From MGIIb-Q1 sp964342465 (GTDB lineage: Archaea; Thermoplasmatota; Poseidoniia; Poseidoniales; Thalassarchaeaceae): DNA of 64,000 nt. The DNA lies in the NCBI GenBank assembly GCA_964342465.1, contig CAYFFQ010000004.1:62001-126000 (forward strand), written 5' to 3'. The notes beneath the pieces are model-generated. The model had not been told where the DNA came from, ran no database searches, and worked only from the letters and a program-made list of their open reading frames with translations. The translations under genes and the position numbers were made by a program. Position 1 is the stretch's first letter. Each line of letters opens with the position of its first letter. This document shows, piece by piece, positions 8,885 through 18,862 of this stretch.

Positions 8885-11800
8885 ATGAAGATGAGGATGA
8901 AGGCTATCACTCTCACATCTCTGATGATTTTCACAAGCCTCATAGGACTTGAGTTTGCCTCTTGGGAAGCGGCGGCCACGACTGACCAGGATGGCGACGG
9001 ATTGACCTGCGGGATGGAATTCCTTCTACAGACCCAGTGTCAGGATTGGGATTCCGACAACGACGGCCTACCCGATGGGTGGGAGTGGCAGTACGGACTC
9101 GACCCGAATGACGGCTCCTCCCTGACCAGCAACGGTGCATCCGGAGACCCTGATGCCGATTCAATGTCCAACCTACAGGAGTATTCCTACCTCACCCCCC
9201 CCGGTTGGGACTCAGCAGGCACTGCCAATGTCCTCGACAACGGTGTGTGGTGGAACGGAACGGTACCTGTGCGCAACTGGAACGAAGAAGATGCGATGCA
9301 GGTCAATCAACCAGCCTGCGGCTCATCAGGTTCGGATGGCAACGGGTCATCGGTGATTCTCTGTGATGAGGACCCTCCGGGGGACATCTGTAATGATGGA
9401 ATTGACAATGACCGAGACGGGTTCGTGGACATGGCAGACCCCGACCGCGACGGCGACCAAGTGTGTGGCTCGAACGATGATGATGGAGACGGTGTCGCAG
9501 ATGAAGACCCAGATGGCTGGGATACCGATGGTGACGGCCTTCCTGATGGCTGGGAAGTGGCGAATAACTTGAACGCCACCAATCCGACCGGTATAGACGG
9601 CATGATGGGTGACCCCGACGGCGATTCACTGGTGAATGTTCAGGAGTATGTCAACCCCTCATGGACGACGACCTATTTCATGTCGGGAAATCCACAGACC
9701 CAACAGGCCACTGAAAACATCAATCCATGTAATCCGCTGTTCGGATGTCTGGCCAACACGGCATCGGTTGACCAAGACACCGACACCAATCCGTGGGACA
9801 ATGACACGGATGGTGATGGATTGGAAGATGGTTACGAAGCGCTCACCATTCTCACAGACCCGACAGCTGCCGACACCGACAACGATGGAATCAGCGATGG
9901 TGTGGAGGCGAACACCTCGACTTACGGTGACCCGCCGCAACACAGCGACCCACGCAACAACAACACCGACGGCGACCAGTTTGATGACGGCGATGAGGAC
10001 AAGAATGGGAACGGGCAGGTCGATGCCAATGAGACCGACCCGACCCGTCGCGAGGATGCTGGTGATTTTGACAATGATGGGATTGACAACTGGTTGGAAA
10101 ACCTCTCATGCACCATGTGGAATGTCTTTGACACCGATTCTGGCGGTGTCGGTGACGGTGACGAACAAAACCTCTCCCACTCCACCGACCCATGTATGTC
10201 GATGGTGGATTACAACACCACTCTCGACACCTCGACTGTCCCGGGTGGATACAACGCTGGTCAGCAGAGGCTCTATCTTACCGACGCCTCCGGCTTCGAT
10301 TCGTCACCGATTGATTGGCGAACTCTCAGCGCCGCAGTTGGCTACTACAACGATTCGTCAGGCGTTTTGACTACTTTCACCTACACGGGTGTACAGAACA
10401 ATGTCCTGCTTGGGGTGGTGGTACCTCCTCCGGTGGGGACTGTGGAGGTCATCTCCAAGAACGGTAGTTGGTGCCACTACGAAGGCAACGCTGGGGGAAC
10501 ATTGACGACAACCCATGCTCACTGTGACGACGATTACTCAGACACCGACGGAGACGGACTAGCAGATTGGGAAGAGACCCTCTCTATATGGGGGTGGTTC
10601 TCCATCGCCAACGTCTGGGACTCTGACGGTGATGGTCAGAACGATCTGGATGAGATTTTGAATGGCACAGACCCGATGGAACCATGCGACAACACTCTCG
10701 ATTCCGATGGCGACCTCCTCAACGACTACTTTGAGAATAATACAGGCTGTGACCTGATGTATGTGCCAGGGATGGGTGGAGGCAACGGCTCCACCGATGC
10801 CTATGTGACCAACTGGCTCGACATCGACACCGATAATGGAGGTGTATCAGATGCACAGGAATATCTCGATGGTACCAATCCGCAGAACGACCCATCCGAT
10901 GATTTGAACCCTGCTGACACCGACGGAGACGGAATACCGGACAACATCGAGAATCAGACCGGCACCGATTGGCGCAATCCGGATACCGATGGTGGCGGGA
11001 TGAGTGATTACGAGGAATGTCCGCCTCAGTATTGGCAGGATTGTCGCCTAAGCCCACAGGACCCGTGGGACCCGACTGATGATATCAATCCGAATGAAAT
11101 CGTCTTCTGGGCCAACAACACCAGCAGTACTGGCTTGGGGGTCGACATCAATCAGGTCCACCGGTGGCGAGTTCACACTTACGACTTTTACACTGGAGGT
11201 GCTTACGGAAAGAACACCTCGATGGCGACTGTCACCTCTCTCGCTCAAGGTGAGATGAACACCTATCAGGTTGCCAACAACACATTCTGGAATTCGACTG
11301 AAACTTGGGACATCTCATTCAACACTCAACTCGACCCCGGGGCAGCATTACCGCAACCTAATCATGTTGTTCAGTATCTGATGTGGGTGGATTCGATGTC
11401 CTTCCTCAATCAGACCAACCATACGCGGGACATCGTTGTCGGTGGCTCATCAGTCATGGGGATGATGGTTGATGCACCAGAAGTCTTCATGACCGATGCT
11501 GAATTGCAGGGGTCGGTTGCATTCCCCGCCCTGTACGCCACCGATGTGCCTACGGAACTGACCGACGGCACCCTGCGTGAATCGGCTGTTCGCAACATCA
11601 CCTTGGGTGTGATTACCGATTCTGGAGCGGTCACGGAATGGGATAAGGTATTGGCCATAAGAGACTATCTCTCGGAACAGGACACCAACATCACGGACCC
11701 CGATTTCAAGGTCAATTTCGATGGTTCCGGAGTTCCGATAGTCGAGGATGTAACCCGTTTCATCTTGGAGGATTCGCGGGAAGGCTCGTGCTCGGAATAT

Positions 11801-14800
11801 GTGACGGTGTTCACCACTATGGCTAGGATAGCCGGCATACCGACGAGGGTCGCCTCGGGATATACAGGTGGCACTTGGACTGGCACTGGGTACATGGTGA
11901 TGGGCTACAACTGGGATAGTTGGGCCGAGGTGCACATGCAGCATTCATCCACCGGTCTAGACATGGGTTGGATTCCGATAGACCCATGTCCACCAGCCGA
12001 ACAGGTGCAATTCCTCAACGAGACAGTCAATCCACTGACATTTGAGAGGAACCTCTCGACAGGCAATGTCTTCATCAACGGCTCCATCCAGTTCACCAAC
12101 AACAGCACTGGGGCCGCCGACGCCCTCATCTCGGCATACATGGTCTCCGCCAACCTCACCAACCCCCTTACCCCCTCTGCATTGAATCAGGATACCCAGA
12201 TAAGGTCGATTCTGACCGATTTGAACGGCAACTTCTCCATCAACGGCACACCCGCACTCATGCCTGACCCCGGTTATGCGCGGATAGTTGTTGAATCGCG
12301 CCAGCGCGGCTATGTTCCTTACTCGACGCATGTCTACCTCATAGACATCAACATCACTGATGATACCAATTTGACATTGACAGGCCCTCAGCCGGTAATT
12401 GAACCGATTATCGGGGCGGGTACGGTAACCACTGTGGAAGGGACGATGCTATGGGACTCCTTCCCCCAGACCGACCCCACCGCCAAGGGTAATTTCTCAG
12501 TCAACCTGACCTATCCTTCCTCAGTCTTGGGAAGCAATGTCGTACTCTCATCGTTTGTCACTGACAGCGGATATTTCTCCTTCGATGTCAATTTGTCTGA
12601 ACTTGAAGCAGCGGGTCTCAGAGCCGCTACCATCTCCTTCGACGGTTGGCACGAAGGAAACCTCCATCTCGGGCCGACACCGGTCTATCATGCGCGACCA
12701 GCGGTGTTGAGTTTCATGATGAATGTGACCGCCGCCCCCAACATGACGGCTACAATCGAGGGCCCGACGGCCAACAATTCACTGCTCATCATCAACGACA
12801 ACCTCTTTGTCAACGGGACTGTCACTACGAGGGGTGGCACACCAGCACCGATGGATGGTTTTGTCACCCTTTTCCTAAGGAGAAACGGAACCTTAACCCC
12901 TCATGTCAACATCACCACATGGCCAGTAACCAACGGCTCTTTCAGCATTGTATGGATGATGAATGGCTCTGAAGTTCCAGTCGGTCCGGGATTCCTAGAT
13001 GTACAACTTCTGTTCGGACAGGCGGTGCCCGGAGCCACCGACCAGACCGACTACATCGGCTATGGGCTGCGCAGCGAAGTGACGATGAGTTTCTCGCTCG
13101 GCTCAGTGCCGAGGGGTCAACTGACTTCTGTGATGATTTCACTTTCCGACCATACAGGTGCTTCTGATGTTCCGTTCAATGGCACTTTCACCATGACATT
13201 CGACGGCACCTTGGTGAACACCTCTGTAAACCCAGTCGGCGATTGGATTACCAGCGAATTCACACCAGGGGCAACTCTTGCCGCCGGTGACTATTGGTGG
13301 AACATCTCCTATGATGGCTACCTCAGTGGCAATCTTGGAAGCGAGTGGTACAAACCTGCATCTGATGGCGGTCTCCTGCTGGTAATGGGAACTGCAACCC
13401 TCTCAATCAACCTCGCACAGGACTGGACCCACCTCGGGGGAACGAATGTCATCACCGGAACCATCACCGACGATGTTCTCGGCACTACGATTCTGTGGAA
13501 CACTTCAGATGTATTATTCCATATTGAACTTCCCGGTGACGGACCGCCAGGGCCACAGGGAGAACCTCCAGCCCCCATCATCATCCCCTTGGGGAGCGCT
13601 GTTTCCAACCAGACCAACGGGTTGTATTCAGCCAATGTGACTATTCCGACCACCCTTCCCTCCGCCACCTACACCCTCGGCTCACAACTTGACTTCATCA
13701 CTTATGCTGGGCCGAATGGACCTTATTACGAGATGCTGAACCCGCCGTTTGCTCTGATTGGAATAGAATCGGAATTGGTGCTCACCAGCAACACCTCCGC
13801 CGTGATAGTTGAGGCTGGTAATCCGATAATCTACAACATCACCATCACGGATGTGGCTAACGGCTCTGCCGTCGTCGGTGAGACGGTCAATTTCACTTGG
13901 GACTGGGGCGGTGGTAACATCTCCATCGGAGCAGCCGTGAGTGGTGTTGGCGGTGTCGCCATCCACAATTGGAATGTCCCTCCAGACATGGCCCCTGGTT
14001 ACTACGATGTACGCGTGTGGATGGACAATGACACGACCGACCCATTGGTAAACGGTTCAACTCGTTGGTGGGGGAATGAGACTTTCATCAATGTCACTGT
14101 TCAGGTCCCATCCGATGTGACGATATCCTCGGTGCCGCTGAATGTGACAGCGGGGACGAGTTTCCAACTGTATGGAAATATCAGTGATGCCAACAATGCC
14201 ACCAGACCCTTGGATGGACCAGTTTCAATCGAGGTATTCTACCTCAATGACCCGTCGGAGACCTTGGTGACCAGTTTCACAACTACCCCTAACGGTTCGT
14301 TCAATCTCACTGTCGATACCGACCCGCTGAATGATGGAATCACCAACGGTAACAAGACATTGGTTGTTTCAGTTCTGAACGGGAGCAGCCCATTCTATCT
14401 GACCGGCACTGCCAGTTCGGGTATGCTGGTCATCGGTGTGACCGATTTCGAAGGACAGAATCCACTCATCCCTGCGGTGGTCACACGAGGAGAGAACATC
14501 AGTTTCGGAGCAACTTTGGTAGAGTCCAGTGATGCATACCGGCTCATCACCAACACCACAGTGGTAGCGAAGTTCCATGACACATGGATGCCTGAGGTTA
14601 TGACTGACAGCAACGGCACGGTTCTGTGGACCTATCAGGTGCCCAACACCCAGCCACTCGGCCAAATCACGGTCACCATCTACTACAACGCCACGGGAAT
14701 CTGGGAGATGCACCCGACGAGTCACGACATCAACACCATCAGCGTTCGTTCAATCACCATTCTGGTGGTGGACAACATCTCTGCCAACCCGATTGCAGGC

Positions 14801-17776
14801 GGCACATTCAATGTGACCGGCACTCTTGTTTCTGACAACGGTTCGGGAATCATCGCTCGCGATGGCGCCGGATTGATGCCGCAGGTTCAAATCAGCATCG
14901 ATGGCTACTCCAACAACTTCCAAGTCTCCAACGCCATCGCTCAACCTGACAGCACCTGGACCGCGGTCATCACTCTTGACACCGACTTCCCACGCGGCAC
15001 CCACCAGTTAGACGCCGTCTATACCCCGACCGTGAACTATTATGTCGGCTCGTCCGGCAACAATTCATTCGACAGCCGCGGCTACTCGGTGGTTTCCATC
15101 GTCACACCCATCAGTCTAGACCCAGACTTCAGAACCGTACGTGGTGACAATGTGTCAGTGCAGGTTCTACTGCAGGACAACACACAGGCGTTTATCGCCA
15201 ATGCCACCATCCTCGTGGAGTTCCCAACTCTCAACATCTCTGCATTGGTCACCACAGATGTCAACGGTACGGCATGGGCTCTACTCAATGTGCCGAGCAA
15301 CACCGCACCCGGCCCACTTGCAGTGAATGCAACCTATGCTGGAATGCCGGGCACGACGGGAGTTCTTGGCGACGAAGACACATCTCTTGTCGTCATCCTC
15401 GCACCGACGGTGCTCACCATTGATTCCGTTGAAGGCGAATTCACAGCCGGTGAACAGGTTTGGGTGAACGGCACTCTCCTCGATGAGTGGGGTAATTCAC
15501 TCCTATCCGACGGCAGCCCTGCCGGCGGAATCATCCACCTCTCATTCGATGGAAACGATACAGGAAACTTTGTCGTGAGCAATGCGAGTACGGGTCAATA
15601 TTCAATCCTCTACACCATACCGAGTGACACAGCAGCGGGCAGCCACCTCGCCACGGTCTTCTTCCGTGGTGGATTCATGTGGGTCGACCCGATAGGGCAG
15701 GGCGATTCCACCAACCCTGAGTACTATCTCAATTCATCCACTGACCGATTCGTCAATGTGAGTGTGCCGACCTATATCGTCCTATCCAGTGGCGGCGGGG
15801 ATGTTGACAGAGAGGGATTGCTCATAATCGATGGCACTCTCTACGACATCGTAGACAACCCACTCGCCAACGAGACGATGGAAGTTTGGTTTGATGGAAA
15901 TTGGTTGACGAATGTGACAACCGATGCTTCCGGCGACTTCCAGGTCTACTACCCAGTCCCAGCAGATTCGCCTCTCGGGCCACAGATGATGGAGGTCAGG
16001 TTCACCGGCTCCACCTTCTATCTGCCATCTACAGCCAACACCTCTTGGAATGTCTATAGTGCAGTCAACATCGCCCTAGCAATTCCCAACGAAATCGCCA
16101 TCAACGATGTTTTGACCATACAGGGTACTGTGAGGGACAACCTTGCAGACGGCTGGCTCTTCAACCACTCACTCGAGGTGCGGTTCAATGGTACACTCGT
16201 GGGTACGGTCTATTCTGATTCTGAGGGTGTTTGGCAGGTGGACTGGTTGGTTCCCAACAACATCGGACTCGGCGCACATCCTGTGGAGGTCTTCGCCCCC
16301 GCGCAAGGATGGTATCGTGAAGGCAGCGCCAACTCCTCGATTTGGGTGGCGCACCATGCTGAACTGCTGCTTGACAGCGAAGACAATGGCGAGGCGACAC
16401 GCGGCACCTTCTGGAATGTTAGTGGCAGGCTATACGACGCCGATGCCATCGGTCTCCCGGGAATATCCGGCCGCAGTGTCGACATCCTGCTGGATGGAGT
16501 CTTCGTAGATACTGTGACCACCGATTCACTTGGCGAATTCTCACTGCAAGTCCCAGTCAGTATGGTATCTGCACGTGGAGAACACACGCTCTCGGCGCAC
16601 TATGCCGGTGAATCGGCGTGGTTGCAGACCAGCGAAAACATCACCCTGACTACTTGGTCGGACATAGATTGGCAATTGGTGGAGAGTGAGAACATCATCA
16701 TCCGCTCTTCATCTGCTCACCCGATTATCATCGAGGGTAGGATACTTGAGGTCGGTGGCAGTGGTAATCCGGTCAGTGACCTCGACCTCGTTCTCTATTG
16801 GAACCAGAGCGACCTCGGAGTTTCAGACCGAGTGGTGTGGATGGAGGATGGCAGCTTCTCAATCACCTTGACCGCCCCCTCATTCATGCAGCCAGGTGAC
16901 ATTTCATTGAGGCTGCGCGCTTTGGAAAACGGTAGCAGGAACTTCAACGAGGGTGATGTCAACACTTCCATCTTCGTCGTCATCCCAGTAGACTTCGAGA
17001 CCGGGGTCGAGACGGTCCCATACAACGGAGACAGAGTCGTGGCTTGGGTCAAGGCTACTGCCAAAGACACACAGATGCCGATCTCCGATATCGCGGTGAC
17101 AGCAGTCCTCTACAACGATTCAAGGGAACTGAGTAGAACCTTGACTGGACGCACCGGCGGCAACGGCTCATTCTGGTTTGAATTTGTCACGGTGCCGCCG
17201 ATGGCTCCATACGGAGATGGTGAGACTTATGGGGATCTCTATGTGCAGATAAACTCAACAGACCAACAGGTGGCTGAGGACGACCGCGCCCGTCTTGAGA
17301 CGACGATGCAGGTGACCGTCCTTTCGGCGACTGCCATTGAGGAAGGAATGAGCAACTGGTTGATAGGTGGCTTGGTGGCGGCGCTGCTCGCTTCACTCGC
17401 TTTCGCTATCTATTGGCGCCGCCGCAAGCAGACAGCCCTCTCGGAACTTGCCGATGTCTTCGCCTACACCGCCGAGTTGCTGGCTGCTGGTGATGAGACG
17501 CGAGAAGCCATCTTCAACTGCTATGAGTCGCTATGTGCCATTCTGATGCGTCACCGCTTCCTACGACGAGACTTTGAAACCGTGCGAGAGTTCGAGATGG
17601 CGATTCGCAAGGCGTTGCCAATCAACGAGGAGGCTCTCATCGCTCTAGACAGCGTGTTCGAGGAAGCGCGATATTCGCGCCACGAAATGGGTGAGGCACA
17701 CAAGTCACAGGCTCAGGATGCATTGGGCAGGGTTCTTGCGGAAATCGAAAACCTCGCTGAAGTTCCGATTCGCTGA
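8885..17776 (+). CDS. Giant surface protein: thrombospondin-3-like repeats, transglutaminase-like domain, Ig-like repeats, DUF4129-like tail
   Basis: About 2963 aa from ATG 8885 (frame open from 8837). A signal peptide (KMRMKAITLTSLMIF) is followed by about 700 residues of Ca-binding DxDxDG thrombospondin type-3-like repeats. Next comes a transglutaminase-like core with the triad Cys969 (GSCSEY), His1017 (AEVHMQ) and Asp1033 (PIDPCPP). A long array of Ig-like beta domains follows, rich in N-x-S/T. A transmembrane helix near 2823-2842 ends in WRRRK, and the cytoplasmic tail of about 120 aa ends with EEARYSRHEMG, resembling DUF4129, which is often linked to transglutaminases. It may be a surface protease, crosslinker or adhesin. 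The last codons lie in a 16-bp tandem repeat. Confidence 0.85.
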   Translation: MKMRMKAITLTSLMIFTSLIGLEFASWEAAATTDQDGDGLTCGMEFLLQTQCQDWDSDNDGLPDGWEWQYGLDPNDGSSLTSNGASGDPDADSMSNLQEYSYLTPPGWDSAGTANVLDNGVWWNGTVPVRNWNEEDAMQVNQPACGSSGSDGNGSSVILCDEDPPGDICNDGIDNDRDGFVDMADPDRDGDQVCGSNDDDGDGVADEDPDGWDTDGDGLPDGWEVANNLNATNPTGIDGMMGDPDGDSLVNVQEYVNPSWTTTYFMSGNPQTQQATENINPCNPLFGCLANTASVDQDTDTNPWDNDTDGDGLEDGYEALTILTDPTAADTDNDGISDGVEANTSTYGDPPQHSDPRNNNTDGDQFDDGDEDKNGNGQVDANETDPTRREDAGDFDNDGIDNWLENLSCTMWNVFDTDSGGVGDGDEQNLSHSTDPCMSMVDYNTTLDTSTVPGGYNAGQQRLYLTDASGFDSSPIDWRTLSAAVGYYNDSSGVLTTFTYTGVQNNVLLGVVVPPPVGTVEVISKNGSWCHYEGNAGGTLTTTHAHCDDDYSDTDGDGLADWEETLSIWGWFSIANVWDSDGDGQNDLDEILNGTDPMEPCDNTLDSDGDLLNDYFENNTGCDLMYVPGMGGGNGSTDAYVTNWLDIDTDNGGVSDAQEYLDGTNPQNDPSDDLNPADTDGDGIPDNIENQTGTDWRNPDTDGGGMSDYEECPPQYWQDCRLSPQDPWDPTDDINPNEIVFWANNTSSTGLGVDINQVHRWRVHTYDFYTGGAYGKNTSMATVTSLAQGEMNTYQVANNTFWNSTETWDISFNTQLDPGAALPQPNHVVQYLMWVDSMSFLNQTNHTRDIVVGGSSVMGMMVDAPEVFMTDAELQGSVAFPALYATDVPTELTDGTLRESAVRNITLGVITDSGAVTEWDKVLAIRDYLSEQDTNITDPDFKVNFDGSGVPIVEDVTRFILEDSREGSCSEYVTVFTTMARIAGIPTRVASGYTGGTWTGTGYMVMGYNWDSWAEVHMQHSSTGLDMGWIPIDPCPPAEQVQFLNETVNPLTFERNLSTGNVFINGSIQFTNNSTGAADALISAYMVSANLTNPLTPSALNQDTQIRSILTDLNGNFSINGTPALMPDPGYARIVVESRQRGYVPYSTHVYLIDINITDDTNLTLTGPQPVIEPIIGAGTVTTVEGTMLWDSFPQTDPTAKGNFSVNLTYPSSVLGSNVVLSSFVTDSGYFSFDVNLSELEAAGLRAATISFDGWHEGNLHLGPTPVYHARPAVLSFMMNVTAAPNMTATIEGPTANNSLLIINDNLFVNGTVTTRGGTPAPMDGFVTLFLRRNGTLTPHVNITTWPVTNGSFSIVWMMNGSEVPVGPGFLDVQLLFGQAVPGATDQTDYIGYGLRSEVTMSFSLGSVPRGQLTSVMISLSDHTGASDVPFNGTFTMTFDGTLVNTSVNPVGDWITSEFTPGATLAAGDYWWNISYDGYLSGNLGSEWYKPASDGGLLLVMGTATLSINLAQDWTHLGGTNVITGTITDDVLGTTILWNTSDVLFHIELPGDGPPGPQGEPPAPIIIPLGSAVSNQTNGLYSANVTIPTTLPSATYTLGSQLDFITYAGPNGPYYEMLNPPFALIGIESELVLTSNTSAVIVEAGNPIIYNITITDVANGSAVVGETVNFTWDWGGGNISIGAAVSGVGGVAIHNWNVPPDMAPGYYDVRVWMDNDTTDPLVNGSTRWWGNETFINVTVQVPSDVTISSVPLNVTAGTSFQLYGNISDANNATRPLDGPVSIEVFYLNDPSETLVTSFTTTPNGSFNLTVDTDPLNDGITNGNKTLVVSVLNGSSPFYLTGTASSGMLVIGVTDFEGQNPLIPAVVTRGENISFGATLVESSDAYRLITNTTVVAKFHDTWMPEVMTDSNGTVLWTYQVPNTQPLGQITVTIYYNATGIWEMHPTSHDINTISVRSITILVVDNISANPIAGGTFNVTGTLVSDNGSGIIARDGAGLMPQVQISIDGYSNNFQVSNAIAQPDSTWTAVITLDTDFPRGTHQLDAVYTPTVNYYVGSSGNNSFDSRGYSVVSIVTPISLDPDFRTVRGDNVSVQVLLQDNTQAFIANATILVEFPTLNISALVTTDVNGTAWALLNVPSNTAPGPLAVNATYAGMPGTTGVLGDEDTSLVVILAPTVLTIDSVEGEFTAGEQVWVNGTLLDEWGNSLLSDGSPAGGIIHLSFDGNDTGNFVVSNASTGQYSILYTIPSDTAAGSHLATVFFRGGFMWVDPIGQGDSTNPEYYLNSSTDRFVNVSVPTYIVLSSGGGDVDREGLLIIDGTLYDIVDNPLANETMEVWFDGNWLTNVTTDASGDFQVYYPVPADSPLGPQMMEVRFTGSTFYLPSTANTSWNVYSAVNIALAIPNEIAINDVLTIQGTVRDNLADGWLFNHSLEVRFNGTLVGTVYSDSEGVWQVDWLVPNNIGLGAHPVEVFAPAQGWYREGSANSSIWVAHHAELLLDSEDNGEATRGTFWNVSGRLYDADAIGLPGISGRSVDILLDGVFVDTVTTDSLGEFSLQVPVSMVSARGEHTLSAHYAGESAWLQTSENITLTTWSDIDWQLVESENIIIRSSSAHPIIIEGRILEVGGSGNPVSDLDLVLYWNQSDLGVSDRVVWMEDGSFSITLTAPSFMQPGDISLRLRALENGSRNFNEGDVNTSIFVVIPVDFETGVETVPYNGDRVVAWVKATAKDTQMPISDIAVTAVLYNDSRELSRTLTGRTGGNGSFWFEFVTVPPMAPYGDGETYGDLYVQINSTDQQVAEDDRARLETTMQVTVLSATAIEEGMSNWLIGGLVAALLASLAFAIYWRRRKQTALSELADVFAYTAELLAAGDETREAIFNCYESLCAILMRHRFLRRDFETVREFEMAIRKALPINEEALIALDSVFEEARYSRHEMGEAHKSQAQDALGRVLAEIENLAEVPIR

Positions 17777-17997
17777 AGTCTCGATACGCTGGAGTCTCAG
17801 TACGCTGAGTCCTGATACGCTGGAGTCTCAATACGCTGAAATCCTGATACGATGGAGTCTCATTACGCTGAGTCTCGATACGCTGGAGTCGCAATACGCT
17901 GAAGTCTCGATACGCTGAAGTCTCGATTCGCTGAAGTCTCGATACGCTGAAGTCTCGATACGCTGGAGTCGCAATACGCTGAAGTCTCGATACGCTG
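17760..17997 (+). repeat. 16-bp minisatellite at the 3' end of the giant gene
   Basis: About fifteen copies of CTGAAGTCTCGATACG with single-base variants and occasional 15-bp units. The array begins within the last codons of the upstream gene and runs into the gap at 17998. No gene is seen between 17777 and 18159. Confidence 0.92.
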
Positions 17998-18097
17998 NNN
18001 NNNNNNNNNNNNNNNNNNNNNNNNNNNNNNNNNNNNNNNNNNNNNNNNNNNNNNNNNNNNNNNNNNNNNNNNNNNNNNNNNNNNNNNNNNNNNNNNN
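17998..18097. other. Assembly gap (100 N)
   Basis: Exactly 100 N at the right edge of the 16-bp minisatellite. Sequence after the gap (from 18098) is no longer repetitive. Confidence 0.97.
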
Positions 18098-18159
18098 GAT
18101 ACTTTGAGGATTCGACACACAGTACGATAGGCGCTCCCAACTGTTGGAAAAATCCGACA

Positions 18160-18636
18160 TCAGTTGAGGTGGAGGTGGAGTTCTCCACTCTGCCACGATG
18201 CGGTTGCGAGTCGGCTTCCCTGTGGGAGTTGGAATGCCTGTTCGAATGCGTCGCCTTGGCGGCTGGATAGGGACAACTTGAGGATTGTACTGCCGTCGAC
18301 TTCAGTTTCACTGAGTTCAATTCCGGACAATTCACAGCCATGCAGTGGAAGGGAGATATGTCCTTCATCCAGTCTGCCATCAAATCGGTTGAGCATGGCT
18401 GTGGTAGAAATGGCTCCCGCCACCCTGTCGAAATTAGATTCAACGGCCGAAAAATTGTCAGCGACTACCCCTACATGGGCGTCGTGAATCTCCTGAAGAT
18501 TGCCTAGGTCTGCGAGAAACCCTTGGTGGAGTTGTTCAGGTGTGGCGGACAACCCCTCAAGATTCACCTCTTCAGTTTCAGCGGGTGTATGTCCCGTTCC
18601 GACGTCTATCGTTATCGGCTTCCACTCCAACCCCAT
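18160..18636 (-). CDS. Hypothetical protein with a possible Hsp20-like C-terminal domain
   Basis: Soluble 158-aa protein with an ATG start and no membrane segment. The first 90 residues are acidic and probably helical. The last 60 (from about DEGHISLPL to ASWQSGELHLHL) alternate as beta strands and end in a pattern like the alpha-crystallin/CS-domain signature, where a proline-containing turn precedes a GxLxLxL strand. The resemblance is weak and I would not transfer chaperone function on it. It lies downstream of, and in the same direction as, the helicase gene, separated by 226 bp. Confidence 0.55.
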   Translation of the reverse strand: MGLEWKPITIDVGTGHTPAETEEVNLEGLSATPEQLHQGFLADLGNLQEIHDAHVGVVADNFSAVESNFDRVAGAISTTAMLNRFDGRLDEGHISLPLHGCELSGIELSETEVDGSTILKLSLSSRQGDAFEQAFQLPQGSRLATASWQSGELHLHLN

Positions 18637-18666
18637 CGCCTCAGTGTTCGGGAACGCTCACCCGCA

Positions 18667-18795
18667 TTGAATCCTTCGTGTCGGTCGGCACAAGTCGCTC
18701 TTGTCGATAGGGTTGTCTGGGCGATAGGGATGATGGCGTTTTTCACGGTGGCCGGCTCGTTTATTCTGGCGCATGCCACCAACTTCTCACATTGA
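18667..18795 (+). CDS. Possible small single-helix membrane protein
   Basis: Short open frame (TTG 18667 or ATG 18730) in the gap between two minus-strand genes. It encodes a short polar N-terminus and one hydrophobic helix (VVWAIGMMAFFTVAGSFIL) ending in HATNFSH. The composition is that of a genuine membrane helix, but there is no clear ribosome binding site and no family is recognised. Confidence 0.25.
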   Translation: MNPSCRSAQVALVDRVVWAIGMMAFFTVAGSFILAHATNFSH

Positions 18796-18862
18796 GGGTT
18801 GGTGGCGATTCTCAAAAGAGCCGGTTCGTTGATGGCTGCTGCTCCCTTTGGTCTTCTTGGCA

